DNA of 64,000 nucleotides from Albirhodobacter sp042466415 (GCF_042466415.1 NZ_JAXHCH010000001.1:62001-126000); one strand, 5' to 3'. Shown: positions 1 through 8,776, numbered from the stretch's first letter. The notes: generated from the sequence alone by a model not told the origin. Numbers and translations are program-made.

Positions 1-186
1 ACGGTTGTTGCTACACTCCAACAGGATGTCGCGTTTTGTCAGGTCTGTTGGATCGACCACGCCACTCCGATACACGATCAAGCAAGCGGGGAAGACGTCG
101 AAAATTGCTGCTCTCCGACTTGAGCGCGGTCATGATCTTCGCAAAAGATGCTTTGGCCGGACTTCCCTCGCACCGATGTCTGGAGC

Positions 187-882
187 CTAGTGCCTATCAT
201 CCACGCGTACGATACGCCCGTCTTCGAGGGTCAGAATGCAGTCGGCGCGATCGAGGATCCGGTTGTCATGAGTGACGAGCAGGGTCGTCGTGCCGCGTTC
301 AGCCCCCATGCGCTTTAGCAGGTCGACGACCTCGGCAGCGCTGTCCTTATCCAAGGCGGCGGTCGGCTCATCGGCGAGTACCAAAGCCGGATTTCCGACC
401 AATGCGCGCGCCACGGCGACACGCTGTTTTTGACCGCCCGAGAGATTGGCAGGAAGATAGCTCACGCGGTCAGACAGGCCGACAAGATCCAACGCATGTC
501 GGGCAGCCGTCTGCGCCTTTGCGTCTGACACGCCGCGGTGAACTTGCAACCCCATCATGACATTTTGCGTCGCGGTCAGGCTTTCGTGAAGGTTATGCGC
601 CTGAAAGATAAACCCAAGCCGCCGCCGCAAGGCGACAAGCTCGGCTTCGGTCGCCCCGTTCAGCTGTCGATCCAGCAAGGTGACCGAACCCTCCTGCACG
701 GCCCGAAGGCAGCCGACCAGCGTCAGGACAGTGGTTTTGCCAGACCCCGAAGGCCCCATCAACACTGTGAAGCTGCCGCGTTTCAACGTCAGATTGATAT
801 CAAACAGTGCCTGTTTGCGCACCTCACCCGCCCCGAACCAGTGGTTCAAGCCGTTGGTCTCAAGGATGTTATCGTGGTCCAT
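187..882 (-). CDS. DevA-type ABC exporter ATP-binding protein
   Basis: This 231-residue nucleotide-binding subunit would energise an exporter at the inner membrane. The Walker A motif GPSGSGKT is at residues 43-50, the LSGGQ signature at about 147-151, and Walker B (ALVLADEPT) at about 166-174, followed by the switch histidine in LVTHD. The length fits the LolD/MacB/DevA group of small export ATPases. It is the last gene of a set that begins with a membrane-fusion protein and an FtsX-like permease, an order that matches the DevBCA exporters best known from cyanobacterial glycolipid export. The permease ends 7 bases before it, so the two are surely co-transcribed. The substrate cannot be read from the sequence. 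Confidence 0.9.
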   Translation of the reverse strand: MDHDNILETNGLNHWFGAGEVRKQALFDINLTLKRGSFTVLMGPSGSGKTTVLTLVGCLRAVQEGSVTLLDRQLNGATEAELVALRRRLGFIFQAHNLHESLTATQNVMMGLQVHRGVSDAKAQTAARHALDLVGLSDRVSYLPANLSGGQKQRVAVARALVGNPALVLADEPTAALDKDSAAEVVDLLKRMGAERGTTTLLVTHDNRILDRADCILTLEDGRIVRVDDRH

Positions 883-889
883 CAGCGCC

Positions 890-2062
890 TCAAAACAGAT
901 CAGCGGGATCGGCGGCGGCTAGGCGACGGGTGGCAATCGCCCCCGAGAGCGCCGAGAACACGACTGTGCCTACAAACACGCTCACCGCCATGGAAAGCGA
1001 CATTCCCAAGGGCAGGGTTGTGATTTTGCCCATCATGGATAGGATCGCCGCGCCAATGATCAGGCCGGGGATGAACCCCATAAACCCGAGGATAAGCGCC
1101 TCCTCGAACACGACCCCCAGAAAGAAGCTCGGTCCGTAGCCCATTGCTTTAAAGGTCGCGTATTCGCGCAGGTGCTCAGCGACATCGGTCGATAGCACTT
1201 GATAAACGATCACCAAACCTACGAGCACGCCGATCAGCACCCCAAAGCCAAATATGATGCCCGTGGGCCTGCGCGTTTGCTGATAGGTGAGATCGTCCTG
1301 CGCGGCTTTTGCAAAGCTGCGGATGCGTAGGGTGGGATCTGAAATCAGGTTGCGCAGCCGCGCGATGACTGCATCGACATTTGCACCGGCACGTAGTTTT
1401 AGCAAAATGTGATCGGGGGCCGCGGAGCTTCGGGCGGGAAACAGCGATAGGAACGTCTGATCCGATACCAGCATATATCCATCGCCCCCAAAACCACCCC
1501 CGCCTGCGAATGTGTTATAGGCCACCAAGGTGCGTCCCGATGCCTCAAACGCGAGCGGCGTACGGGGTTGGGTTGATGCAGCTTCGTCTTGGGTAAATCC
1601 GCGCGCAAGGCGATCGAGTAGCACCGCGTCTTGTACCTCTAACAGCGGCAGATCGCCGGCAATCTGGGGGTTGATAAAGACTGGCTTCACCGGGTCGATG
1701 CCGAAGGTGGATAGGCTGATATCCTTCTCTCCTCGGTCCCAAGCCACGTTGGATACGAACAGCCCCATGCCATCCGTCACATCCGGATCAGCCATCGCTT
1801 GCAAACGCCACTGTCTGGCAACGTTGCCTCCATCGGTCAGGGAATTGGCGTCGCCAGCCGAAATCATGATGTCGGCTTGGAAGAATTCGTAAGGACGCAG
1901 TGTCGCCGCCCCCATTGAATTCATGATGCCAAGCTGCACAAACACCAGCACGTTTGCAAAGGCGACGCCCGCGAGCGCGGCCGCGAACCTTGGGCGGTTA
2001 TGCGTCAACTGCAACCAGCCGATCGGAAGTCTTCCAAAAATCGCTTGGAGCAATCGCCTCAT
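890..2062 (-). CDS. DevC-type ABC exporter permease (FtsX-like)
   Basis: A 390-residue permease with one N-terminal membrane segment (about residues 20-45), a long extracytoplasmic domain (about 50-260) and three C-terminal membrane segments (about 270-385). This is the MacB/FtsX topology used by DevC. Its start codon overlaps the stop of the upstream membrane-fusion gene by 4 bases (ATGA), and the ATPase follows after 7 bases. Together they would form a tripartite exporter spanning inner membrane and periplasm, needing an outer-membrane channel that is not encoded here. The substrate is unknown; a lipid or a toxic compound are both possible. Confidence 0.88.
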   Translation of the reverse strand: MRRLLQAIFGRLPIGWLQLTHNRPRFAAALAGVAFANVLVFVQLGIMNSMGAATLRPYEFFQADIMISAGDANSLTDGGNVARQWRLQAMADPDVTDGMGLFVSNVAWDRGEKDISLSTFGIDPVKPVFINPQIAGDLPLLEVQDAVLLDRLARGFTQDEAASTQPRTPLAFEASGRTLVAYNTFAGGGGFGGDGYMLVSDQTFLSLFPARSSAAPDHILLKLRAGANVDAVIARLRNLISDPTLRIRSFAKAAQDDLTYQQTRRPTGIIFGFGVLIGVLVGLVIVYQVLSTDVAEHLREYATFKAMGYGPSFFLGVVFEEALILGFMGFIPGLIIGAAILSMMGKITTLPLGMSLSMAVSVFVGTVVFSALSGAIATRRLAAADPADLF

Positions 2063-3270
2063 GGAGCAGCCTGTCGTTGGGTGGTGTCGATCCGGGCGAT
2101 CACCTCGAGGTTGCTATATTGCGCCGCGATCATTGAAGACTCCGCATCCAACGCGACCAGAATTCGAACCACACGAGCGTCCTTATTCTCGGCCGCGTCA
2201 TCGGAAATGAGCCCCTGCCGACCGACCGTCAGGCCGATACTTTTCACCACCCCTTGCAGCGTTTGCCCCAACGCAACGGCGGCGAGTTCTACGGGTTGGC
2301 CTATCGCAATGCTGGCAATCCGGTCTTGCCAGATCTCGACCTCGGCCATCATCTGAGACGTATCGCCCATATCCATAATCCCATCCGAAGGGGGGCGTTG
2401 ACCGGGAGTGACGTGGATATCCAAAATGGTGCCTGTAATCGGCGCCACCACGAATGAACGGTCAAGGTCCAGTTCTGCGCGGGTGAGCTCGGCGGTTGCG
2501 GCATCGCGGTTGCGCGCGGCCACCAGCACATCGGGTTGATCATCCAGAGCGAGGGAAGAGTACCGTGTCAACGTCGCCTCGGCGCGGGTTACGGCCAAAT
2601 CCGCGGTAACCGAGGCTGCGTGCACCTGATCGTAAACGGCTTGGGTTGTGACTTTGCGATGAAAAAGGTCTTCGGTGCGCGCGAGGGTCGACGCCGCCTC
2701 GGCCGCCGCCAGCTTTGCCTGATCAAGCGCGGCTTGGGCGTCATCGCGGCTGGCGCGCACGGCCGACCTTGTCTGCATCAGCGCGGCTTCTTTGATCGCA
2801 AGGTTTGCCTCCGCCGCCAAAACCGCACTTTCCAGCGCCGACCAATTGTCCAACCGCGCCAAAGGGTCGCCCTTCGCCACCCTGTCGCCCACCGTCACCA
2901 GAACTTCGGAAATCCGCGCGTCGCCCGCCCCGTAAGGCGCAGCCACAATGGATATATCGCCGCGCGGCATCACTCTGGCCAGCCCCACAACATCACTCGC
3001 TCGCAACGTTTCCGCCATTTTGGGCGGGATTTCGATATCGGGCGGCAGGGCAATCGGCGAGTTTGATCCCGCGCCCGGCTGCAAGCCCGTCAGGGCGTAG
3101 AATTTCTGGAGCGCTGGTGGCTGGAAGTACAAACCCAGCACCGCGCCCGTGAACATGAACAGCGGCACCAGCAGCACCATCAGATACCGCTTGTGAAACC
3201 ATCGATGGTGCGTGACCATATCCGGATCAGATGTCTTCACCTCAAGCGGCAGATTGCTTGTGTCTGTCAT
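2059..3270 (-). CDS. DevB-type HlyD membrane-fusion (adaptor) protein
   Basis: A periplasmic adaptor of the HlyD family, 403 residues from the chosen ATG at 3270. An in-frame extension to 3372 exists but would overlap the methyltransferase gene, and it lacks family similarity. There is one membrane anchor at about residues 23-48. It is followed by a lipoyl-like half (GDRVAKGDPLARLD), a central alpha-helical hairpin rich in Ala, Glu and Lys (about 130-230), the second lipoyl half (VVAPITGTILDIHV) and a beta-barrel region. It would link the DevC/DevA-like pump to an outer-membrane channel. The methyltransferase gene ends 13 bases upstream, which suggests one transcript from the Rrf2 gene onwards. 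Confidence 0.87.
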   Translation of the reverse strand: MTDTSNLPLEVKTSDPDMVTHHRWFHKRYLMVLLVPLFMFTGAVLGLYFQPPALQKFYALTGLQPGAGSNSPIALPPDIEIPPKMAETLRASDVVGLARVMPRGDISIVAAPYGAGDARISEVLVTVGDRVAKGDPLARLDNWSALESAVLAAEANLAIKEAALMQTRSAVRASRDDAQAALDQAKLAAAEAASTLARTEDLFHRKVTTQAVYDQVHAASVTADLAVTRAEATLTRYSSLALDDQPDVLVAARNRDAATAELTRAELDLDRSFVVAPITGTILDIHVTPGQRPPSDGIMDMGDTSQMMAEVEIWQDRIASIAIGQPVELAAVALGQTLQGVVKSIGLTVGRQGLISDDAAENKDARVVRILVALDAESSMIAAQYSNLEVIARIDTTQRQAAP

Positions 3271-3283
3271 GGTGTATCCCGGC

Positions 3284-3943
3284 CTAAATCGGCTTGCGTG
3301 CGATGAAATAAGGGTTTTGCGAGTGGTTTCCGAAGACGCGGCGATCAGTGATATTGAAGCCCGCCGCCTCAAAAAGTTGCCGTAGCCGCAATTCCGTCAA
3401 AGAGGTTGCGGGCGGGAACAGGCCAATAAACTTGAGCACTTTGAAGATGGCGCGCGGACGACGCCCCAAATCGGCAAAACACCAGGTTTTGCTGATCAAA
3501 AGACCGCCGGGATGCAAAGCGTGGTAGATCTCGCGCAAAAGCTTGGGCAGGTCATCGACCAGATGCAGCACATTGAACGCACAGATCGCATCGAAAGGCC
3601 CGTCTTCCAACGCAGTTTGCGCGGTGGTCACATGAAATTCTAAATTATCGGGTGCGGCCTTCGCCTGTGCAATCCGCACCATCTGATCGGAAAAGTCGGT
3701 CGCGCGAAAGCTTGCGACCAGCGGCGCAAGGCGAATGGCGGTGCCCCCCGTACCGCACCCGATTTCAAGCACATGATCGGTGGCGCGTAATCGGGTCGCG
3801 ACATCGGCCAAGAGCGCCTCATAGGCGGCGGTGTCCTGAATAGGCCGTGCCGCGTAACGCTTGGCAAATCGGTTCCAAAACCGAGTGCCTTTCGTGACGA
3901 TAGGGTTTGGTGTTTGGGGATCACGCAAGGGCAACCTCGTCAC
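3284..3943 (-). CDS. Class I SAM-dependent methyltransferase
   Basis: A 219-residue cytosolic methyltransferase starting at GTG 3943. Motif I (VLEIGCGTGGTA) for SAM binding lies at about residues 60-71. An acidic strand (ATDFSDQM) follows, and then the DAICAFNVLHLVDDL region typical of Methyltransf_11/25 proteins. The C-terminal half carries the hydrophobic 'lid' seen in small-molecule or quinone/lipid methyltransferases. The start lies inside the end of the Rrf2-type regulator (23-base overlap), and the exporter adaptor begins 13 bases after it. Translational coupling to a nitric-oxide-type regulator is visible; the methyl acceptor is not. A lipid or quinone-like acceptor handled by the exporter is only a guess. 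Confidence 0.85.
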   Translation of the reverse strand: MTRLPLRDPQTPNPIVTKGTRFWNRFAKRYAARPIQDTAAYEALLADVATRLRATDHVLEIGCGTGGTAIRLAPLVASFRATDFSDQMVRIAQAKAAPDNLEFHVTTAQTALEDGPFDAICAFNVLHLVDDLPKLLREIYHALHPGGLLISKTWCFADLGRRPRAIFKVLKFIGLFPPATSLTELRLRQLFEAAGFNITDRRVFGNHSQNPYFIARKPI

Positions 3944-4397
3944 ACCCGCGGCGCAAGCTTTCGGGCACAGCCAGCAAAGCGTTCAGCCCGCAATTTCCTT
4001 TTGTCAGGTCTTCCAGCGTGACCATGTCCATCTCATGGAAAAAGGCCTCAAGCGCACGCGCGATATAGGTGCGCAGGCGGCACGTGTCCGACAACGGGCA
4101 ACTGTTGGTTTGAGGATCAAAGCATTCGGCAAACGGCGCGCCCGCCTCGAAGAGCCGAAACATCGCCCCCATCGAGATTTCCGCGGCAGGCCGTGCAAGC
4201 TGCACCCCACCGCTGCGGCCGCGAACGGTGTGGATAAAGCCGTGTGCCTGCAATGCGTTCACCACCTGCAATAAGTGGTTTAGGGACGCGTTGCAGGTTT
4301 TTGCGATTTCCGCGCTGCGCAGCATGATGCCCTCGTTCACGGCGCAGGCCATCAAGATGCGCGCGGCAAGGTTGGTTTTTGTCGTCAGGCGCATCAA
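3921..4397 (-). CDS. nsrR: Rrf2-family regulator, NsrR-like
   Basis: A 158-residue DNA-binding regulator of the Rrf2 family. The N-terminal winged helix holds the usual LAARILM...LRSAEIAK...LLQVV...TVRGRSGG sequence. Three cysteines at 92, 100 and 106 sit in the ECFD...NSCPLSDTC context of NsrR proteins, where they ligate a nitric-oxide-sensitive iron-sulfur cluster. It is divergent from cydD. The shared 116-base gap holds an FNR-like box and an 11-1-11 dyad resembling NsrR operators. It leads a set with a methyltransferase and a DevBCA-like exporter. The call as NsrR rather than IscR or another Rrf2 member rests on cysteine context and neighbourhood. Confidence 0.82.
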   Translation of the reverse strand: MMRLTTKTNLAARILMACAVNEGIMLRSAEIAKTCNASLNHLLQVVNALQAHGFIHTVRGRSGGVQLARPAAEISMGAMFRLFEAGAPFAECFDPQTNSCPLSDTCRLRTYIARALEAFFHEMDMVTLEDLTKGNCGLNALLAVPESLRRGCDEVALA

Positions 4398-4452
4398 AGT
4401 CGCTTTCTTTTGTCATGTTTCTACTCAATAGCCGCCAAGAATTGGACGGGCC

Positions 4453-4466
4453 TTGATCTAGATCAG
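4453..4466. promoter_or_regulatory. FNR/FnrL-type box between nsrR and cydD
   Basis: TTGATCTAGATCAG matches the FNR consensus TTGAT-N4-ATCAA at 9 of 10 defined positions. Its centre is about 54 bases before the cydD GTG and about 62 bases before the nsrR ATG, so oxygen control of one or both divergent genes is plausible. Confidence 0.65.
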
Positions 4467-4489
4467 GTCTGGTGCGGAACCGTTGCGAT

Positions 4490-4512
4490 AACTGACATTT
4501 AAAACGCAAGTT
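4490..4512. promoter_or_regulatory. Candidate NsrR operator (11-1-11 dyad)
   Basis: Half-sites AACTGACATTT and AAACGCAAGTT flank a single central A. As inverted repeats they agree with the enterobacterial NsrR half-site AAGATGYATTT at about 7 and 8 of 11 positions. The dyad ends one base before the cydD GTG start and would block initiation if bound. It is a match by eye only. Confidence 0.4.
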
Positions 4513-4513
4513 A

Positions 4514-6199
4514 GTGAGCCCCATGATACGCCCCATGATACGCAGAGTTCCGCCGACCCAAGCTACGCCCCTGCGGGCAGATGTGCTTTCCGTAGGGTCT
4601 GCGATGCAGCGTCGCGCGGCGGTGCTGTCGGTTCTTGCGGGGGTGATCTGGCCGATACAGGCGGGGTTGGTTGCTTTGGCCATCGGGGGTCTTTTGCAAG
4701 GGGACATGCCGTCTCCTTGGGGGGCAGCGATTGGATTTGCCGCCTTGGGTGCGGCGCGGGCGATGCTCAGTTTCTGGTCCGAAACGCAGGCGCAGGCAGC
4801 CGCCGAGACTGTGATCGTGCAAGCGCGCAGGGCGATTGTCGCAGCGGAGGCGGGTAGGGTGGATGACAATGCCTTTGGCGGCGCGGGGGGGATCGCGGCG
4901 CTGGCGGGGGAGAAGCTGGATCTGTTGGCGCCTTTTGTCATACGCTACGCGCCGGCGCGCGCGCGGGTGATGGTGTTGCCTTTGCTCATTCTGGCGCTCG
5001 CGTTTTGGCAATCGTGGGCGGTCGGGCTCGTTCTGGTGATCTCGGGGCCGCTGATTCCAATCTTCATGGCCTTGGTGGGGATGGCTGCGAAAGAGGCGAG
5101 CGTGCGCCAGATGGCAGAAGTCGGCAGCTTGAATGATTTTCTGGTCGAGCGGCTGTCTGCTTTGGTGGATATTCGTCTTCTCGGTGCGGGGCCATTGGTT
5201 GAGCAAAGCTTTGCCACCGCTGCGCAAGATTTGCGGCGAAGGACGACGGCTGTGCTCTCGGTTGCGTTTCTCTCGTCGACCGTGCTCGAACTGTTTGCGG
5301 CGATCGGGGTTGCAATGGTCGCGGTTTATGTCGGCTTTTCGTTGCTTGGCGCGTTGGAGTTCGGGGCTTGGGGCGCAGTGCTATCACCGCAGGCCGGTAT
5401 TTTCCTGTTGCTGTTGGCGCCGGAGTTTTATCAACCGTTGCGCGATCTCTCGGCCGCTTGGCATGATAAGGCAGCCGCGGATGCCGTCATCGACGAATTG
5501 GCCGCGCATGCCGCCGATCGGGGCACACCGTTGTTGGGGTTTGGCGGCGCGGCTGCGCGATTGAAAGGCCCTGCCGGCGTGTCTTTGCAAAAGTGCAGAA
5601 CGCCTGCGGGGCGTGTCTTGCCGGATATCGTGATTGCCCCGGGTGAGCGGGTGGCTCTGATCGGCGCGAGTGGTAGCGGCAAGACCAGCGCCCTGCGCCT
5701 GATGGCCGGATTAGACGCGGGCTGTGTCATCGTTGCGGGGAAGGCCCTGACCGACGAGACCGCCGACGCGTGGCGCGCGCGGATCGGCTGGATGCCGCAA
5801 ATGCCACATTTCTCATCGGGGAGCCTTCGGCAGAACCTATCGCTGGGCCGCGATGGCGATCTTGCCGTCGCACTCGCCACGGCCGCCGTGGGCGACGTTG
5901 TGCAAGCCATGCCTAAAGGTTTAGCCACGCGCCTTGGCGAAACCGGCGGAGGGCTATCGGGGGGCGAGGCCCGCCGGATCACGCTCGCAAGGGCAGTTTA
6001 TGCAAATCCCGATGTAATTCTGGCCGATGAGCCCACGGCGGATTTGGATGCTGCAACGGCGCAGGCGGTAACCGAGGGATTGCTCGCACAAGCGGCGCGA
6101 GGGGCGACGCTTGTTGTTGCCACGCATGATCTTGCCCTTGCCGCACAGATGGACCGCGTCATTGATCTTGGCGCGGCTGATGAGGAGCCACAAGCATGA
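4514..6199 (+). CDS. cydD: CydD subunit of the heterodimeric ABC transporter for cytochrome bd assembly
   Basis: CydD pairs with CydC in the inner membrane to export cysteine and glutathione, which is needed to assemble bd oxidase. The 561-residue protein has an N-terminal six-helix ABC domain (about residues 30-310) and a C-terminal ATPase: Walker A GASGSGKT at 384-391, LSGGE at 481-485, and Walker B VILADEPT at about 499-506. Its stop overlaps the cydC start by 4 bases. The start is uncertain: GTG 4514 follows a dyad directly, and in-frame ATGs lie at 4523 and 4535, none with a clear Shine-Dalgarno. An FNR box and a candidate NsrR dyad upstream suggest control by oxygen and nitric oxide. 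Confidence 0.92.
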   Translation: MSPMIRPMIRRVPPTQATPLRADVLSVGSAMQRRAAVLSVLAGVIWPIQAGLVALAIGGLLQGDMPSPWGAAIGFAALGAARAMLSFWSETQAQAAAETVIVQARRAIVAAEAGRVDDNAFGGAGGIAALAGEKLDLLAPFVIRYAPARARVMVLPLLILALAFWQSWAVGLVLVISGPLIPIFMALVGMAAKEASVRQMAEVGSLNDFLVERLSALVDIRLLGAGPLVEQSFATAAQDLRRRTTAVLSVAFLSSTVLELFAAIGVAMVAVYVGFSLLGALEFGAWGAVLSPQAGIFLLLLAPEFYQPLRDLSAAWHDKAAADAVIDELAAHAADRGTPLLGFGGAAARLKGPAGVSLQKCRTPAGRVLPDIVIAPGERVALIGASGSGKTSALRLMAGLDAGCVIVAGKALTDETADAWRARIGWMPQMPHFSSGSLRQNLSLGRDGDLAVALATAAVGDVVQAMPKGLATRLGETGGGLSGGEARRITLARAVYANPDVILADEPTADLDAATAQAVTEGLLAQAARGATLVVATHDLALAAQMDRVIDLGAADEEPQA

Positions 6200-7890
6200 G
6201 AGCGCTTTGGTCGATCTTTCGAGTGATCGTGCAAGATCAACGTACTGCCATGCTGCGCGGCGCGGTGTTGAGTGTCGTGGTGCTTGCGATGGGGGCGGCG
6301 CTTTTGGGCCTGTCAGGCTGGTTCATCACGGCCGCCGCGGCGGCCGGGTTGGCGGGAACGGGGGCGGTGTTCGATGTGTTCCGTCCATCGGCAACTGTGC
6401 GGTTTTTGGCGCTTGGCCGCGCTGCGGCGCGCTACGGTGAACGGATGCTGACCCATGATGCCACGCTTCGCGCACTGGAAAGCCTGCGTTTGCGGGTACT
6501 GGCGTCGCATCTTGCGGCCCCCTATCCGCGGATGATCAAGGCGAGAGGCGCGCAGGCGTTGAACCGTCTGACCGCAGATATCGACGCGCTTGACGGTGTG
6601 CCGCTGCGGCTGGTTTTGCCGATGCTGGCGGGGTTGGCGGTATTGGGTGTGGCGCTTGTGATGCTGTGGATTTTGGTGGCGCCCGAGGTCGCGCTGTGGG
6701 TGGTCGGGGGCTATCTGTTTGGCGCTGCGACGATTTTCGGCTGGATGGCGCGGGTGACTATCCCGTTGTCACGTCGAGCCGAGGTCGCGGCGCAGGCGTT
6801 TCGTACACGGCTGATCGACATGATCCGCGGGCGTCGCGACCTTGCGGTCTTTGGCCGTTTGGTGGCCCAGAACGATGCGGTGCAAGAAGCAGAACAGCGC
6901 CGATTGGGTCAACGCCGCCAGCTGGACTTGGCGGAGCGTCGGGCGGGTGCGGCACTGGTTATGCTTGCCTCCGTCGTCGCGGCGGGGGCCTTGGGTATTG
7001 GTTTGGCGCTGGCTGGATCGGGCCAGATCGAGCCGGCTTTCGCCGCGCTTGGGTTTTTCGCGGCCCTCGCCTTGGCAGAGACCCTTGCGCCCCTGCGCCG
7101 CGCGGTGTCGGATTTGGGTCGTATGGCCGATGCGGCGCGACGTGTCGGGCGCGATTTGGCGGACCCTGCTCCGAAGGGGGACACGCCGCGCGCGCCATCG
7201 AACGCGGGGGGCTTACACGTCAACGGCTTAACACTGCTTCGCTCTGGCACGCGCGCGCCATTGGTTCATGACATATCTGTGGCAATTCGCGCGGGCGAAA
7301 CTGTTGCAATCACAGGCGCAAGCGGGAGCGGGAAGTCGACACTTTTGCTCGCGATAGCGGGTCTGCATGCGATTGAGGCAGGCGAGATCCTCCTCGGAAG
7401 TCAGGATGTGCGGGACTGGTCAGAGGCTGATCTGCGCAGCCATTTGACCCTTTTGCCACAACGCAGCGCGCTTATGGCAGGAACAGCGGCAGAGGCGCTG
7501 CGTCTTGCCAGCCCTGCCGAGGATGCACGCCTGTGGGAGGTGTTGGCGGCGGTGAAACTGGATGCGGTGGTCGCGGCCAAAGGCGGGCTTTCCATGCGGA
7601 TTGGCGCGAGGGGTGAGGGAATTTCGGGCGGAGAAGCGCGCCGGTTGGCCCTTGCGCGGGCGCTATTACGTGCGCCGAAGGTCTTGTTGCTGGACGAGCC
7701 CACCGAAGGGTTGGACGACCCGACCGCGCGAGCGGTGCTGCAGGGCATCCGGACCATTTTGCCCGATGCGGCCATCTTAATCGCGGCACATCGGGGCGCA
7801 GAGACAGAGTTTGCCGATCGCCTGATCGCGTTGGACGGGTCTTGGCGTGCTCTAGGCACGGCACCGCTCAAACCAACAAATATGGTATAG
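6196..7890 (+). CDS. cydC: CydC subunit of the heterodimeric ABC transporter for cytochrome bd assembly
   Basis: Partner of CydD, 564 residues. A membrane domain (about 15-310) is fused to an ATPase with Walker A GASGSGKS at 374-381, ISGGEARR as signature, and Walker B VLLLDEPTEG. The overlap ATGA with cydD indicates translational coupling and equal output. Together they transport reduced thiols into the periplasm for haem-bd oxidase maturation. The oxidase genes cydABX are not adjacent but lie about 5 kb downstream on the same strand, with stress and sulfur genes between them. The gene converges on an OxyR-like regulator that ends 8 bases away. Confidence 0.92.
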   Translation: MRALWSIFRVIVQDQRTAMLRGAVLSVVVLAMGAALLGLSGWFITAAAAAGLAGTGAVFDVFRPSATVRFLALGRAAARYGERMLTHDATLRALESLRLRVLASHLAAPYPRMIKARGAQALNRLTADIDALDGVPLRLVLPMLAGLAVLGVALVMLWILVAPEVALWVVGGYLFGAATIFGWMARVTIPLSRRAEVAAQAFRTRLIDMIRGRRDLAVFGRLVAQNDAVQEAEQRRLGQRRQLDLAERRAGAALVMLASVVAAGALGIGLALAGSGQIEPAFAALGFFAALALAETLAPLRRAVSDLGRMADAARRVGRDLADPAPKGDTPRAPSNAGGLHVNGLTLLRSGTRAPLVHDISVAIRAGETVAITGASGSGKSTLLLAIAGLHAIEAGEILLGSQDVRDWSEADLRSHLTLLPQRSALMAGTAAEALRLASPAEDARLWEVLAAVKLDAVVAAKGGLSMRIGARGEGISGGEARRLALARALLRAPKVLLLDEPTEGLDDPTARAVLQGIRTILPDAAILIAAHRGAETEFADRLIALDGSWRALGTAPLKPTNMV

Positions 7891-7898
7891 CCCGGAGG

Positions 7899-8774
7899 CT
7901 AGCCTTTGGGCTGTAGCAGGGTGCCGATTTTGCGAAAAAGCATGTCGCGTGCCGATCCTGGCCGCCATGCCAAAACCACATGGCGTGGGCAAGCATCGGG
8001 CAGGGGGCTGAGTTGGACATTTTGTGCGCCGACGACTCCGGCCTTGATTGCGAGGTTTGGCAAAAGGGTGATGCCCAAACCTTCGGAGACCATGGCAATC
8101 AATGTGGTCAGGCTGGTCGCGGCAAAGCTGTCTTGCGCGGCGAAAATACGGCCCGGATAGGCGGCGAGAGCGTGGCGCTGCAGGCAGTGGCCTTTTTCCA
8201 GTAGCATGAGCTGGCCGCTTTGGGTCAGAGCTTCGGCGCCGTGGGGCATGGGCCATGTCGCGGGGGAGGCAAGTTGATACCCATCATCGAAGAGCGCCAA
8301 GGTTTCCAATGCGCCCGTTTCGAAAGGCAGAGCAATCAAGATCAGATCAAGCCGCCCTGCATTCAGCCCCTCTATCAGGCTCTCGGTCATTTCCTCGCGC
8401 AAGTAGACCCGCAGATCAGGAAAGGCGGCGCGGATTGCGGGTAGGGCCGGCGGCAAAAGATAGGGACCTATCGTCGGGATTGCCCCAAGCTTCAAATCTC
8501 CCTCAAAGGGGTTCCGATGCGCCCGCGCGAGAGTTTCTATCTCGGCGGCATCCAATAGCAGCCGCCGCGCGCGGGCGGTGATCTCATTGCCCAAAGGCGT
8601 CATCATGACGCTGCGCCGCGTCCGTTCGATCAAAGAGACGCCGAGTTGATCTTCGAGCTCTTTAATGCCGGCACTTAGCGTGGGTTGGGTGACAAAACAC
8701 ATCTCGGCGGCGCGCGAAAAATTGAGCGTATCAGCGACGGCGGTCAAAAAGCGCAATTGGCGAAGGGTGGGCAT
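7899..8774 (-). CDS. oxyR: LysR-type peroxide regulator, OxyR-like
   Basis: A 291-residue LysR regulator. The N-terminal helix-turn-helix (about residues 3-60, with the NFSRAAE...TQPTLSAGIKELE core) precedes an effector domain of OxyR type, including the peroxide-cysteine context EKGHCLQRHAL. Cys197 aligns with the sensing Cys199 of E. coli OxyR, but the position of the resolving Cys208 is Tyr206. The other cysteines are at 26 and 262. It is divergent from a 1-Cys-type peroxiredoxin gene, and an OxyR-like tetrad site lies at its 5' end, so it probably controls that gene and itself. Because the second cysteine is missing, the redox mechanism may differ from the textbook one. Confidence 0.8.
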   Translation of the reverse strand: MPTLRQLRFLTAVADTLNFSRAAEMCFVTQPTLSAGIKELEDQLGVSLIERTRRSVMMTPLGNEITARARRLLLDAAEIETLARAHRNPFEGDLKLGAIPTIGPYLLPPALPAIRAAFPDLRVYLREEMTESLIEGLNAGRLDLILIALPFETGALETLALFDDGYQLASPATWPMPHGAEALTQSGQLMLLEKGHCLQRHALAAYPGRIFAAQDSFAATSLTTLIAMVSEGLGITLLPNLAIKAGVVGAQNVQLSPLPDACPRHVVLAWRPGSARDMLFRKIGTLLQPKG

Positions 8775-8776
8775 TG

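Noticed and set aside
1..186. Short frames at the left edge, considered as a transposase remnant or small gene.
   Set aside because: No motif, ribosome-binding site or terminal repeat is visible; nothing is supported downstream of the exporter ATPase.
4117..4941. A 274-codon minus-strand frame spanning nsrR and the start of cydD.
   Set aside because: It overlaps two well-supported genes and the regulatory gap, and has no family features.
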